From Pseudomonadota bacterium (GTDB taxonomy: Bacteria; Pseudomonadota; Gammaproteobacteria; Burkholderiales; Burkholderiaceae_C): a DNA stretch of 37,641 nt. A program made the position numbers and the translations under genes. How positions within the stretch are numbered: the stretch's first letter is position 1; the number at the start of each line of letters is the position of its first letter. Shown one piece after another: positions 1 to 8,290 of the stretch. The stretch covers positions 1-37,641 of the forward strand of contig JAKAZQ010000018.1 of assembly GCA_021815805.1 (NCBI GenBank), read 5' to 3'. The notes under the pieces were generated by a model that was not told where the DNA came from, ran no database searches, and saw only the letters and a list, made by a program, of their open reading frames with translations.

Positions 1-107
1 TGGCCGACCGCGGCTACCTGCTCGACCACGGCAAGGTGCGCGCCAGCGGCACGCGCGCCGAGCTCGAGGCCAGCGACGCCGTGCGCGAAACCTACTTCGG
101 GCTGTAG
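1..107 (+). CDS. Branched-chain amino-acid-type ABC transporter ATP-binding protein (3' end only)
   Basis: Only the last 34 codons are present; the reading frame begins at base 3 and ends with TAG at 105-107. The translated tail (ADRGYLLDHGKV, then a Gly-Thr-x-x-Glu-Leu segment, ending REtYFGL) matches the C-terminus of LivF/LivG-type ATPases, where the D-loop/H-loop region is followed by a strand reading 'LdhGkv..sGt..eL' and a terminal 'vr..YfG'. These proteins power high-affinity uptake of branched-chain amino acids or related amides at the inner membrane. The stop lies inside the convergent AsmA-family gene, overlapping it by 16 bp. Family assignment is fair, substrate unknown because the rest of the operon is outside the window. 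Confidence 0.6.
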   Translation, partial: ADRGYLLDHGKVRASGTRAELEASDAVRETYFGL

Positions 108-2113
108 CGCGGCGGCCCTTGCGGCGCCGGCGCCGACGCGTGCGCTGCCGCCTGCCAGGTGTAGATCGGGTGTGCCAGGGTGCCGGCGACGCGCAGGCCC
201 GGCGCGGACGCGCCGCCGGACGGCGCGGCCAGCCGTTCGAGCCGCAGCTGCAGGCTGTCGCTGTCCAGGCCCAGGCTGCCGCCGCCGCGCCAGTCGCCGT
301 TCACGGTGTGCAGGCGCAGTTCACGCAACTGCGCCGCGCCCTGCGCGATGGCCGCCGCGGCGTCGAGCTGCACGAAGGCGCTGGCGGCTCCCGCCACGCC
401 AGGCGCCCCCGCCATGGTGCGCAGGTCGATGCCGCGCAGGTGTCCGTCGCGTACCTGCAGCGAGGCGTCGCCGGAGTTCGCGCGCAACCCGCCGCCGCCC
501 GCCTGCTGCCACGACACCTCGGTCTGCAGGTCGGCCCGGCCGTCGATCGGCGAGTCGCCATAGAACGCGTCCAGCATGCGCGCAAGCGAGACATGCCGCA
601 GCGATGCCTGCAACCAGGCATGGTGGACATCCAGGCCGAGCCGGGCACGTGCCTGCAGGCTTCCCTGCCAGGCCTGGGCCTGCAGGTCGTCGAGGCTCAG
701 GGTGTGGTCGTCATCGTGCAGGCGGGCCCGCACCGAGCCCAGTTGCACGGAGCCCCAGCGCAGCGTGTCGGCCTGCACGCTGGCCTGCGCGTTCGGCAGC
801 AGGCGCAGCAGCGCGCCGATGCTGTGCCAGCCCGCGGTGGCCGATTGCCTGCCGAGGTCGAGGTCTTTCGCCTGCAGTCGCAGCGCCCAGCCGTCGGCGC
901 CGTGGCGCGCGTCGATCTGCGCGCCGTTGTCGGCCTGCAGTCGCGCCTGCAGGCCGTGCGCGGGTGTGTAGCTGCCCTGCCCCTGGGCCTGCCAGCGGCG
1001 CGTCGGGATGCCCCAGGCGCCGCGCAGATCGACGGTGTCGAGCACCGCGCTGCGGGCCGCCAGATTGACATGCGCGGCGAGCTGCAGGTGCAGATCCAGC
1101 GGCCGTGGCGGCGCGCGTCGCAGCGCCAGGCGCAGCATGGCCACGCGCAGCGCCCCGGGCGCTCCGTCCAGCGGGCTGCCGCGCAACCCGATGCGCAGCG
1201 TGTGCGGCGCCGCGCCGACCAGCGCATTGGCGCGCAGCGCCGCAGCGCGCACGCTGCTGCGACTCCATTCGAGCAGCGGCTCGGCGAGTTCGAATTGCAC
1301 GGGGCGGCCGTCGTGCAGGCGCCCCTGCGCGCGCAGCCGCAGGTCGAGTACCCGCAGGTCGCTGGACGGTTCGGCCATCCAGTGCACGTCGGCGTGCAGA
1401 TCGCCCAGCACATGGGCGCCATCCAGCATGCTGCCGTCGCAGCGCAGCACGAGATTGCGCAGGGTGCCGCCGCCATCGGGGTCGACATGCAACTGGCCCC
1501 GCAGGTTGAAGCGGGTGTCGCTGCTCGGCTCCGGCAGCACGGCCTCGCCGCGCAGCGACAGGCCGTGCCAGCCGGCCCGTCCGATGCCCGAGGCGTGCCC
1601 GTAGACATCGCCGAGGCGCCCCTCGAAATCGTCGCGGGCGTCGCTCAGCGCGATATCCCCATCGTGGATGCCGAGATCGTGCAACTGCAGCGTGAACGCC
1701 GCGCCTGCCGGCATGGCGAGCAGGTCGGCGAAATTCCAGCGACCCGACGCATCGCGCCGCAGCTCCAGGCGTGGGGATTCGAGTTCGACACCATCGATCA
1801 CGACGCGCCGGCGCAGCAATGCCAGCGGATCCAGGTGCAGCAGCATGTCGGAGGCCTGTGCGAACGGCGTATGACCGTCGGTGGCGCTCAGGCGCATCGG
1901 CCCGGTCTGCAGCGTGAACGGCGGGAACAGGCGCAGGCGCAGCGTGCCGGGCAATTGCAGCCGGCGCTGGTAGCGCTGCTGCACGGCGCTGATCAGCGCC
2001 GACTTGAAGGCGTTGGGATGGAAAGCCAGCAGCGCCAGCCCGACGCCCCCGACCAGCAGGATGGTCAGCGCGAGCAGCGCGGCCAGCGCGGCGCGGATCA
2101 GCCGAGCCGCCAT
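92..2113 (-). CDS. AsmA family protein
   Basis: This 673-residue protein has an N-terminal signal anchor (about residues 5-32, rich in Ala/Leu/Val) followed by the AsmA signature: a FHPNAFK segment, then a LFPPFTLQ segment and a long series of beta-strand-rich repeats ending in a second AsmA-like C-terminal domain (about residues 470-640). AsmA-family proteins are inner-membrane-anchored periplasmic proteins implicated in outer-membrane assembly and phospholipid transport between membranes. The ATG at 2113 was chosen because it directly precedes the hydrophobic anchor; an open frame continues upstream to 2446 but encodes unlikely Pro/Cys-rich sequence and overlaps the divergent hydroxylase gene. 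The 3' end overlaps the LivF-like gene by 16 bp tail to tail. Specific function is not known. Confidence 0.8.
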   Translation of the reverse strand: MAARLIRAALAALLALTILLVGGVGLALLAFHPNAFKSALISAVQQRYQRRLQLPGTLRLRLFPPFTLQTGPMRLSATDGHTPFAQASDMLLHLDPLALLRRRVVIDGVELESPRLELRRDASGRWNFADLLAMPAGAAFTLQLHDLGIHDGDIALSDARDDFEGRLGDVYGHASGIGRAGWHGLSLRGEAVLPEPSSDTRFNLRGQLHVDPDGGGTLRNLVLRCDGSMLDGAHVLGDLHADVHWMAEPSSDLRVLDLRLRAQGRLHDGRPVQFELAEPLLEWSRSSVRAAALRANALVGAAPHTLRIGLRGSPLDGAPGALRVAMLRLALRRAPPRPLDLHLQLAAHVNLAARSAVLDTVDLRGAWGIPTRRWQAQGQGSYTPAHGLQARLQADNGAQIDARHGADGWALRLQAKDLDLGRQSATAGWHSIGALLRLLPNAQASVQADTLRWGSVQLGSVRARLHDDDHTLSLDDLQAQAWQGSLQARARLGLDVHHAWLQASLRHVSLARMLDAFYGDSPIDGRADLQTEVSWQQAGGGGLRANSGDASLQVRDGHLRGIDLRTMAGAPGVAGAASAFVQLDAAAAIAQGAAQLRELRLHTVNGDWRGGGSLGLDSDSLQLRLERLAAPSGGASAPGLRVAGTLAHPIYTWQAAAHASAPAPQGPPRYSPK

Positions 2114-2294
2114 GAGCCTGCGGCCGCCGCATCGGGCGGTCTCGGGGCGGGCCGGGGGCCGGCGCGGGGTCTCGTCGGAGGCATGGTGCGTGCGGGGCCC
2201 GGCGGGCGGCTGGGCGCACAATGCCGGGGCACAGTGCGCTGGTTGGTCATGGGGATCGACGGCAGAACACGATTCTAGGCATAGGTGGTTCGGC

Positions 2295-3500
2295 ATGAGC
2301 ATGCTCGAAAACGAGGCCGTGGTGGTGGGCGCGGGGTTGGTGGGCAAGGCGGCGGCGCTGGCCCTGGCGCAGGCCGGCCTGCGTGTTGCGCTGTGCGGCG
2401 CGCAGCCGGCAGCTGCGCAGCCGGAGTCGGGTTTCGCGCAGCGCATCTATGCCGTGAACTCCGCATCACGCGAACTTTTGCAGGGTCTTCGCGTCTGGGA
2501 GCAAATTCCGGCGCAGCGTATCCAGGCGGTGCAGGGCATGCACATCGCCGGCGACGGCGCCGCGCTGGATTTCGATGCCTACGCGCAGGGTGTCGAATCC
2601 CTCGCCTGGATCGTCGAATCCGACGCCATCGAGCGCGCGCTCGACCTCGTCTTGCGCTTCGAGCGCGGCGTGCGCCTGCTGCCCGAGCGTGTCGTGCAGG
2701 CGCAGCGGCTGGCGGCGTCGTGGGAGCTGCAGCTGACCGGCGGCGGCGTGCTGCGCGTGCCCCTGCTGGTCGGCGCCGACGGGCGCGCCAGCCAGGTGCG
2801 CACCTGGAGCGGCATCGGCGTGCGCGCCAGGCCCTACGGGCAGACCGCGGTGGTCTGCAATTTCCGCTGCGGCGCGGCGCACGGCGCGCGCGCCTTGCAG
2901 GTATTCACCCCTGACGCAGGTGTGGTCGCGCTGCTGCCGCTGCCGGAACACGACGGGCATCCCGAGGTGTCGCTGGTATGGTCGGCTCCCGATGAACTCG
3001 CCGCTGCGTTGCAGGCGCTCGCGCCCGAGCAACTGGCCGAGCGCGTGCAGCAGCAATTGCCCGCGCTCGGCGCCGCGGCGCTGGCGCCGCTGCATGCGCA
3101 CGGCGAGATCGGCGCGTGGCCGTTGTTGCTGCAACGCGCCGAGCGTGTCGCCGCCGACGGCGTGGCGCTGCTCGGCGACGCCGCCCATGTCGTGCATCCG
3201 ATGGCCGGGCACGGCCTCAACCTGGGCCTGCAGGACGTGCAGGCGCTGGCCGCGGTGCTGGCGCGGCGTACGGCGGCGGAGTCCCCGGGCGACGTTGCGC
3301 TGCTGCAACGTTATGCGCGCGCCCGCGCCGAGCAGGTGATGGCGCTCGAACTGGCGACCGACGGCCTGCACCGACTGTATGCACCGCAGTTGCGCGTGCT
3401 GGCGCCGTTGCGCGCACTGGGACTGCGCGTCGCCGACCACCTGCCGCCCCTCAAGCGCTGGCTTGCCGGCTATGCTTCAGGGCGCTCGGTGCTTTCCTGA
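2295..3500 (+). CDS. UbiH/UbiF/VisC-family FAD-dependent hydroxylase
   Basis: This 401-residue flavoprotein monooxygenase begins with the FAD dinucleotide fold (VVVGAGLVGKAAALALAQAG, about residues 10-29). It carries the mid-protein Asp-Gly motif (LLVGADGRASQV) and, near residue 295-315, the family hallmark GDAAHVVHPMAGHGLNLGLQ that binds the FAD ribityl chain. The family performs ring hydroxylations in ubiquinone biosynthesis. Which position is hydroxylated (UbiH, UbiF, UbiI or UbiM type) cannot be told from sequence reading. The start at 2295 fits the usual short stretch before the first beta strand. The gene is divergent from AsmA and followed 120 bp later by dsbC. ubiC, another ubiquinone gene, lies 0.9 kb downstream, which supports the ubiquinone role. 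Confidence 0.85.
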   Translation: MSMLENEAVVVGAGLVGKAAALALAQAGLRVALCGAQPAAAQPESGFAQRIYAVNSASRELLQGLRVWEQIPAQRIQAVQGMHIAGDGAALDFDAYAQGVESLAWIVESDAIERALDLVLRFERGVRLLPERVVQAQRLAASWELQLTGGGVLRVPLLVGADGRASQVRTWSGIGVRARPYGQTAVVCNFRCGAAHGARALQVFTPDAGVVALLPLPEHDGHPEVSLVWSAPDELAAALQALAPEQLAERVQQQLPALGAAALAPLHAHGEIGAWPLLLQRAERVAADGVALLGDAAHVVHPMAGHGLNLGLQDVQALAAVLARRTAAESPGDVALLQRYARARAEQVMALELATDGLHRLYAPQLRVLAPLRALGLRVADHLPPLKRWLAGYASGRSVLS

Positions 3501-3620
3501 GGCCCGGGCGAGCCGGCGCCCGCGGACTGTCTCCTGTCGGGCCGACAAGACCCGACCCACTGCAAGGTCTTCCACCGCCTGCCGACGGGGCATGCGCGAC
3601 CCGAACGAGAATTTTTGCCC

Positions 3621-4337
3621 ATGAACCTGCGACATTTCCTGATCGGCGCGCTCGGCGCGCTGGCCATGCTGGGGGCCGCGCACGCCGGCCCCGACGACGT
3701 TCGGCGCGCGTTGTCCAAGGTGTTGCCGAACCTGCCGGCCTCGGCGCGCATCATCAAGACTCCTTACGGCGGACTGTACGAAGTCGACATCGGCGACCAT
3801 GTGTTCTACACGGATGCCCAGGGCAGCTTCCTGTTCGCCGGCAACATCCTGGACACGCGTACCGGAGTCAATGTCACGCAGGCGCGCGTGCAGCAGTTGC
3901 AGAAGGTGCAGTGGAACAAGCTGCCGCTGCAGGACTCCTTCAAGGTCGTGTACGGCAACGGCTCGCGCCAGGTGGCGATCTTCGAGGATCCGTATTGCCC
4001 GTTCTGTCGCGAATTCGACAAGACCCTTGCACGCGCGGGGAACATGACGGTGCATGTGTTCCTGTTCCCGGTGATCAGCCAGAAGTCGCCGGCCAAGGCG
4101 CGCGACATCTGGTGCGCGCCCCATCGCGGCCAGGCCTGGCAGGCCTGGATGGAGCAGCACAAGGAGCCGCCGTCGGCACCCGCCGCCTGCGACTCCAAGG
4201 CCCTGCAGGCGAATCTGCTGCTGGGTCAGCGCCTGGGCATCCAGAGCACGCCGACGACCTTTCTGCATGACGGCACCCGCATCACCGGGGCGATCGAGTA
4301 CGCCGACCTGGTCCGTCGCCTGAACACGGCCCGCTAG
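3621..4337 (+). CDS. dsbC: Thiol:disulfide interchange protein DsbC
   Basis: This 238-residue periplasmic disulfide isomerase has a Sec signal peptide (residues 1-22, cleavage after AHA), a DsbC N-terminal dimerisation domain (about 25-90) and a thioredoxin-fold domain with the redox motif Cys126-Pro-Phe-Cys129. It also has the second conserved Cys pair (DIWCAP and AACDS) and the cis-proline loop (IQSTPTTF). DsbC rearranges wrong disulfides in exported proteins and is kept reduced by DsbD. The active site is CPFC rather than the CGYC of Escherichia coli DsbC, and the length is close to the family norm. The ATG at 3621 was chosen; an in-frame TTG at 3615 would add only two residues. A DsbA is encoded at 34.1-34.7 kb of the same window. 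Confidence 0.9.
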   Translation: MNLRHFLIGALGALAMLGAAHAGPDDVRRALSKVLPNLPASARIIKTPYGGLYEVDIGDHVFYTDAQGSFLFAGNILDTRTGVNVTQARVQQLQKVQWNKLPLQDSFKVVYGNGSRQVAIFEDPYCPFCREFDKTLARAGNMTVHVFLFPVISQKSPAKARDIWCAPHRGQAWQAWMEQHKEPPSAPAACDSKALQANLLLGQRLGIQSTPTTFLHDGTRITGAIEYADLVRRLNTAR

Positions 4338-4411
4338 TGTCCTGTCCCGTAAATACCCGGCATTTCGCTGAGGCGTATCGGGGCGCAGGCAAGGTCCGCT
4401 GACCCGCAGGC

Positions 4412-5014
4412 ATGCCGGGGCGCCGTGTCGAAGCCAGCCGGCACGCCGGATCGCGGCATGCGCGCGCGGGCTGGCGCGCGCTGCCGGCCGGCGCCGCCGC
4501 GGCGGCGCCGGAGCTGCGGCCCTGGCTGAGCGCGCGCGGTTCGTTGAGCGCGTTGCTGCGTGCACATGGCGACGCGCTGCGCGTGCGGCGCCTGCGCCAG
4601 CGCTGCGCGCGCAGCGACCCGGCCGCCGCTGCGCCGGCGCGCGCGACGCCGCGGACATGGCTGCGCGAGGTCGTGCTGGAACTCGACGGTCGCGCGCTGG
4701 TCTGGGCCTGCAGTGCCGCCGCGCCCTGCTGCCTGCGCCAGGCCTGGCGCGGCCTGCGCCACATCGCCGGGCGCCCGCTGGGCGACTGGTTGTTCGCCTG
4801 TCGCGACATTCGTCGCGGTCGCCTCGAGGTGCGGCGCCTGGCGCGCGTGCACCCGCTGGCGCGGCGCACCCGTCGCGCGCTGCGCGGGCGGGCGGCCGGC
4901 GCGCCGCTGCCGACGCCGCTGTGGGCGCGCCGGTCGGCCTTCGTGCGACACGGCGAATGCCTCTGGGTGACCGAGGTGTTCCTGCCCGAGGTGACGCGCC
5001 TGCGCCGGCGTTGA
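4412..5014 (+). CDS. ubiC: Chorismate lyase (chorismate--pyruvate lyase)
   Basis: This 200-residue protein cleaves chorismate to 4-hydroxybenzoate and pyruvate, the first committed step of ubiquinone synthesis. Family features are visible in order: the PELRPWLSARGSLSALL helix (about 33-50), the WLREVVLEL strand with the ligand-binding Arg85, the PLGDWLF segment (about 122-128) and the C-terminal WARRSAF ... WVTEVFLP block with the catalytic-site Glu188. The overall sequence is Arg/Ala rich, as expected for this GC content. It follows dsbC by 74 bp on the same strand and is convergent with the HugZ-like gene 12 bp downstream. The start codon is the first ATG; the first ~20 residues are poorly conserved in the family, so the start is less certain than the call. 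Confidence 0.88.
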   Translation: MPGRRVEASRHAGSRHARAGWRALPAGAAAAAPELRPWLSARGSLSALLRAHGDALRVRRLRQRCARSDPAAAAPARATPRTWLREVVLELDGRALVWACSAAAPCCLRQAWRGLRHIAGRPLGDWLFACRDIRRGRLEVRRLARVHPLARRTRRALRGRAAGAPLPTPLWARRSAFVRHGECLWVTEVFLPEVTRLRRR

Positions 5015-5026
5015 GCCGGCGTCCGC

Positions 5027-5746
5027 TCAGGACTGCGCGCGGCAGGCGCGGGCCAGCGCCACCAGGGCCTCGCGCACGGCGCCGGCATCGCACGCCGGCC
5101 GCTCGAAATCGAAGCGCAGCACCTGGGTGTCGGCGCGCAGGTCGAAGCCGTCGACGTCGACCCCGATCATCTGCACCGTGCGCGCCTGCACGCCGTGCAC
5201 ATGCTCGCAGTACGCCCGCAGATTGTGGGCGTGGTCCTGGTTCATGTGGTCGACGATCGAGTCCTCGCTGTCGCCCAGCGTGTTCGGCGGCGGCGCGTAG
5301 TCCTTCGCGTCGATCCAGTGGATGCTGCCGAAGCCGCCGATGTAGCGCACCGCTTCCACGTGGATGCGATGAAAGTGGAAGTCGTGCATCGCGAAATAGT
5401 CCTGCGCCTCGGGAAAGCGTCGCAGGTAGCGAGGCCCCAGCGCGTGCTTGTCCGGCAGGCGCGTGGCGCGGCCGATCAGCGTGACACGCCCGGCCGCCTG
5501 CGGGTCCTGCGCGCAGGGGTGGGCGATGAGACTGCAGCGCGCGTCGGCATCCAGGTTGCGCGTGTGTTCGGCCAGCGTGGAGATCAGGATCACCGGGCAG
5601 CCGTCGTGGTCGAGCACGAAGGGGGCGATCGAGCCGAACGGCGCTCCGTGGAGGCGCCGGGAAAGGGTCGACAGCACGCCGTGCGGATGGGCGCGGACAA
5701 AGCGCCGCGCCTCCACGGCGCGATCGGGGGCAGGGGATTCGGGCAT
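5027..5746 (-). CDS. HugZ-like pyridoxamine-phosphate-oxidase-fold protein with DUF2470
   Basis: The protein has an N-terminal flavin-reductase-like split-barrel domain (residues ~10-150, with HGVLSTLSRRLHGAPFGS at the start) and a C-terminal DUF2470 domain (about 165-235, with the IVDHMNQDHAHNL helix). This architecture is that of HugZ/HutZ-type haem-utilisation proteins, which bind or degrade haem in the cytoplasm; a general PNPOx-fold protein is the alternative. From the ATG at 5746 it is 239 residues. An in-frame ATG at 5842 would add 32 residues made of Met/Ile/Val-Ser-Ala-Ser/Gly-Ala pentapeptides encoded by a 15-bp tandem repeat; I prefer the shorter form because homologues begin near the conserved barrel. 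A haem-binding SOUL protein is encoded immediately upstream on the same strand. Confidence 0.8.
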   Translation of the reverse strand: MPESPAPDRAVEARRFVRAHPHGVLSTLSRRLHGAPFGSIAPFVLDHDGCPVILISTLAEHTRNLDADARCSLIAHPCAQDPQAAGRVTLIGRATRLPDKHALGPRYLRRFPEAQDYFAMHDFHFHRIHVEAVRYIGGFGSIHWIDAKDYAPPPNTLGDSEDSIVDHMNQDHAHNLRAYCEHVHGVQARTVQMIGVDVDGFDLRADTQVLRFDFERPACDAGAVREALVALARACRAQS

Positions 5747-5765
5747 GGGCGTGTTGCGGGATGGG

Positions 5766-5855
5766 CGTGGACTTGCGGACACTGCGCTTGCGGACACGGC
5801 GCCTGCGGAAATGGCGCTTGCGGACATGGCGCTTGCGGACATGGCGCTTGCGAGC
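5766..5855. repeat. 15-bp tandem repeat, six units
   Basis: Six 15-bp units lie head to tail at 5766, 5781, 5796, 5811, 5826 and 5841. The units at 5811 and 5826 are identical (ATGGCGCTTGCGGAC) and the outer ones are degenerate. Read on the minus strand in the HugZ frame the array encodes Met/Ile/Val-Ser-Ala-Ser/Gly-Ala pentapeptides, and each perfect unit supplies a possible ATG start. Unit number changes would keep the frame. Confidence 0.85.
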
Positions 5856-5973
5856 GCGAGCGGCGGACCCAGGGCGTGGCCTGCACCGACCCCGGCGGGT
5901 CTGCGGACAGCGCGACTTCGCCGACCGCAGCCACTCTACCCGATGTCTCGTCCGGCAGCGTTTCCGACACGAA

Positions 5974-6010
5974 TGCGCGATGCCGCACATGCCGCGTGCG
6001 GCATCGCGCA
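5974..6010 (-). terminator. 15-bp perfect stem hairpin, probable terminator of the SOUL gene
   Basis: TGCGCGATGCCGCAC at 5974-5988 pairs perfectly with 5996-6010 around a 7-nt loop. It lies about 105 bp past the SOUL stop codon. There is no clear U-run on either side, so it may end transcription without the classic tail or may be a palindromic repeat. Confidence 0.45.
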
Positions 6011-6115
6011 CCGCGGCGGCGGATCGGGCGCGACGTCGCAGGCCGTGGGCCACCGGCCACGGCGCGACCTGACTGCTGCGCCGGCGCACGGGGGCGCCGA
6101 CGCGCCTCCACGCCG

Positions 6116-6697
6116 TCAGCGCGGCGGCCTGTGCGGCCGTGGCTCGTCCAGGCGCAGCCAGACCTCGTTGCGGCGCAGCAACCACGGCGTGTACGGCGGG
6201 TTGTAGCGCGCCAGCGTCGGCTCGCCGTGCCAGCCACGCTGCGCCTGGCGCAGCGTGGCCTGCAGTTCGTCGAGGTGACTGCGGTAGTTGGCCTGCGTCC
6301 AGCGCCCCGAGTAGCGCAGCACCGCCACCAGGCCCGCGGCCACGTCGCGCAGCTGCACGCGCGGATCGAGCGGTTCGGGCGCGTCGGCCGCGCGCAGGCC
6401 GTCGGGCAGCACGAACTGCACGACGTAGCCGCCGGCGCATGCGGCCTGGGTCACCGGCGCGGTCATCGGCAGCCTGGCCGCCGTCGCGGCCTGGGTCACG
6501 GGCGCCGTCATGTCGAGCGCACGCGCGCCGCGGTTCCTGCCGAAGATGTAGCCGGCGAGGATGCCGAAGGCCTCGCGCCCGGCCTGCCCGGCGTCGCCGG
6601 CCACCTCGACCTGCGCCACCGCGTACGGCGCGTAGCGCCGCAACTCGACGCGGCCGAGGCGTTGCTCGATCTGGTAACGCGGCTCGTACAGGGCCAT
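6116..6697 (-). CDS. SOUL family haem-binding protein
   Basis: This 193-residue protein matches the SOUL/HBP family. It begins with YEPRYQIEQRLGRVELRRYAPY, followed by FGILAGYIFGRN and the double 'MTAPV' motif (DMTAPVTQ and PMTAPVTQ, about residues 63-85). Near the end come the typical YSGRWTQANY and Tyr-Asn-Pro-Pro segments (ARYNPPYTPW). Bacterial SOUL proteins bind haem or porphyrins; their physiological role is poorly defined. The ATG at 6697 was chosen because conserved sequence begins directly after it. An earlier ATG at 6763 would add 22 residues of Arg/Ala-rich sequence and abut the divergent glutathione reductase. No signal peptide is seen, so it is probably cytoplasmic. The HugZ-like gene downstream suggests a shared role in haem handling, which is inference. 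Confidence 0.85.
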   Translation of the reverse strand: MALYEPRYQIEQRLGRVELRRYAPYAVAQVEVAGDAGQAGREAFGILAGYIFGRNRGARALDMTAPVTQAATAARLPMTAPVTQAACAGGYVVQFVLPDGLRAADAPEPLDPRVQLRDVAAGLVAVLRYSGRWTQANYRSHLDELQATLRQAQRGWHGEPTLARYNPPYTPWLLRRNEVWLRLDEPRPHRPPR

Positions 6698-6816
6698 GGT
6701 GACGGCATTGTGCCATTCGGCGGCGCGCGCAGCGCGCTGCGTGGCACGCTGCACGGCGCGCAATGGCGGGGTATCTTTCGGGGCCTGTCAACAACCCTGC
6801 GCTGCGGAGCATCGAT

Positions 6817-8166
6817 TTGGAAACATTCGACTACCTGGTCATCGGCGGCGGCAGCGGCGGCATCGCGTCGGCCAACCGCGCTGCGCTGCACGGGCGCAAG
6901 TGTGCGGTCATCGAGGCCGGTCCGATCGGCGGCACCTGCGTCAACGTCGGCTGCGTACCCAAGAAGATCATGTGGCACGCCGCGCAGATCGCCGATGCGC
7001 TGCATCGCTACGGCCCCGACTACGGCTTTGCCAGCGAGGGCTCACGCTTCGACTGGGCCACGCTGGTGGCCAGCCGCAATGCCTACATCGAGCGCATGCA
7101 CGCGGGCTATGCGTCGGGCCTGGAGCGCGGCGGCACGCGGCTGGTGCGCGGCTTCGCGCGCTTTGTCGACGCCCGCACGGTCGAGGTCGACGGCGCACGG
7201 CTGCAGGCCGGGCACATCCTGATCGCCACCGGTGGCGTGCCGAGCCTGCCGGACATTCCGGGAGCCGAGCTGGGCATCGACTCCGACGGCTTTTTCGCGT
7301 TGCGCGAAATGCCCGCGCGCACGGCCGTGGTCGGCGCCGGCTACATCGCGGTGGAACTGGCCGGCGTGCTCAACGCGCTGGGTTCGCAGACCCACCTGTT
7401 CGTGCGCCACGACGCGCCGTTGCGGCACTTCGACGCCATGCTGGGCCAGACCCTGGCCGAGGTCATGCGGGCCGAGGGACCGACGCTGCATGCCCACGCC
7501 GTGCCGAGCCGCCTGACGCGCAACGCCGACGGCAGCCTGGACCTGCATTTCGACGACGGCAGCGTGCACAACACCGACTGCGTGGTCTGGGCCATCGGAC
7601 GCCGGCCGAATACCGCCGGGCTGGGCCTGCAGGCCGCCGGCGTGGCCACCGACGCGGCGGGCCACGTCACGGTCGACGACTTCCAGGACACCAACGTGCC
7701 GGGCATCCACGCGGTGGGTGACGTCACGGGGCGCGCCGGGTTGACGCCGGTGGCCATCGCCGCCGGCCGCCGGCTGTCGGAGCGCCTGTTCAACGGCAGA
7801 ACCGACGAGCGCCTGGACTATGCGAACGTGCCCACCGTGGTGTTCAGCCATCCGCCCATCGGCACCGTCGGCATCAGCGAGGCGCAGGCGCGCGAGCAGT
7901 TCGGTGACGCCGCGGTGAAGGTCTACCAGTCGTCGTTCACGCCGATGTACAGCGCCGTCACCCACGCGCGTCAGCCGGCGCGCATGAAACTGGTGTGCGT
8001 CGGCGAGCAGCAGCGCATCGTCGGCATCCACGGCATCGGCTACGGCATGGACGAGATGCTGCAGGGCTTCGCCGTGGCCTTGAAGATGGGCGCCACCAAG
8101 CGCGATTTCGACAACACCGTGGCGATCCACCCGACGGCCGCCGAAGAGTTCGTGACCATGCGCTGA
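6817..8166 (+). CDS. gor: Glutathione-disulfide reductase
   Basis: This flavoenzyme reduces oxidised glutathione with NADPH in the cytoplasm. It has the FAD motif ([10 protein letters not shown]), redox-active Cys41 and Cys46 in [13 protein letters not shown], and the NADPH Rossmann motif [10 protein letters not shown] (about 171-180). Arg197 and Arg203 in FVRHDAPLR are the pair that confers NADPH preference. The catalytic His438-Pro-Thr and Glu443 lie at the C-terminus. With a TTG start at 6817 the protein is 449 residues, almost exactly the Escherichia coli length, and a GGAG Shine-Dalgarno at 6806-6809 sits 7 nt upstream. The in-frame ATG at 6763 would add 18 non-conserved residues without a ribosome binding site. 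The TTG start is therefore the better choice. Confidence 0.92.
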   Translation: METFDYLVIGGGSGGIASANRAALHGRKCAVIEAGPIGGTCVNVGCVPKKIMWHAAQIADALHRYGPDYGFASEGSRFDWATLVASRNAYIERMHAGYASGLERGGTRLVRGFARFVDARTVEVDGARLQAGHILIATGGVPSLPDIPGAELGIDSDGFFALREMPARTAVVGAGYIAVELAGVLNALGSQTHLFVRHDAPLRHFDAMLGQTLAEVMRAEGPTLHAHAVPSRLTRNADGSLDLHFDDGSVHNTDCVVWAIGRRPNTAGLGLQAAGVATDAAGHVTVDDFQDTNVPGIHAVGDVTGRAGLTPVAIAAGRRLSERLFNGRTDERLDYANVPTVVFSHPPIGTVGISEAQAREQFGDAAVKVYQSSFTPMYSAVTHARQPARMKLVCVGEQQRIVGIHGIGYGMDEMLQGFAVALKMGATKRDFDNTVAIHPTAAEEFVTMR

Positions 8167-8211
8167 TGCGGCGGCGGCGCCTCGCCCGGCAGCGCCGGCG
8201 CGCCGCCCCAC

Positions 8212-8289
8212 TTGGGTTCGCGGAGTGTGTGCGGTGAAGGCCCGATCCGCGTCGAAACCCGTGCGCCAGAGGCCGCCTCGGCGGTGGGG
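8212..8289 (-). repeat. Structured ~78-bp repeat, copy B (inverted relative to copy A)
   Basis: On the minus strand this copy reads a CCGCC-GA-GGCGG palindrome (8284-8273), a GGCGCACGG block and then a hairpin with CGCGGA/TCCGCG arms (8251-8246 with 8224-8219). Aligned by hand without gaps to 8956-9033 of the plus strand it shows about 70% identity, with both inverted-repeat structures conserved. It ends just before the stop codon of the small membrane-protein gene. Confidence 0.65.
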
Positions 8290-8290
8290 C

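Larger units (their letters stand above)
5747..6115. other. Spacer between the SOUL and HugZ-like genes
   Basis: These 369 bp hold no convincing gene. They contain the 15-bp tandem array (5766-5855), a strong hairpin at 5974-6010 and a weaker one around 6042-6063 (GCCGTGG and CCACGGC arms). Open frames crossing the spacer look like GC-driven shadows. Confidence 0.6.

Noticed and set aside
119-2278. Very long plus-strand open frame opposite the AsmA gene
   Set aside because: It is a shadow of the real minus-strand gene: composition is Gln/Arg/Ala-rich with no domain, while the opposite strand encodes a clear AsmA protein.
4338-4411. Possible insertion-sequence end between dsbC and ubiC
   Set aside because: The spacer has a slightly lower GC stretch (TGTCCTGTCCCGTAAATA) that looks unlike its neighbours, but no partner repeat, target duplication or transposase fragment was seen.
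3477-6812. 1111-codon minus-strand open frame
   Set aside because: It runs across dsbC, ubiC and parts of the HugZ and SOUL genes in other frames; the translation is Arg/Ala-rich without domains and reflects the absence of stops in GC-rich DNA.
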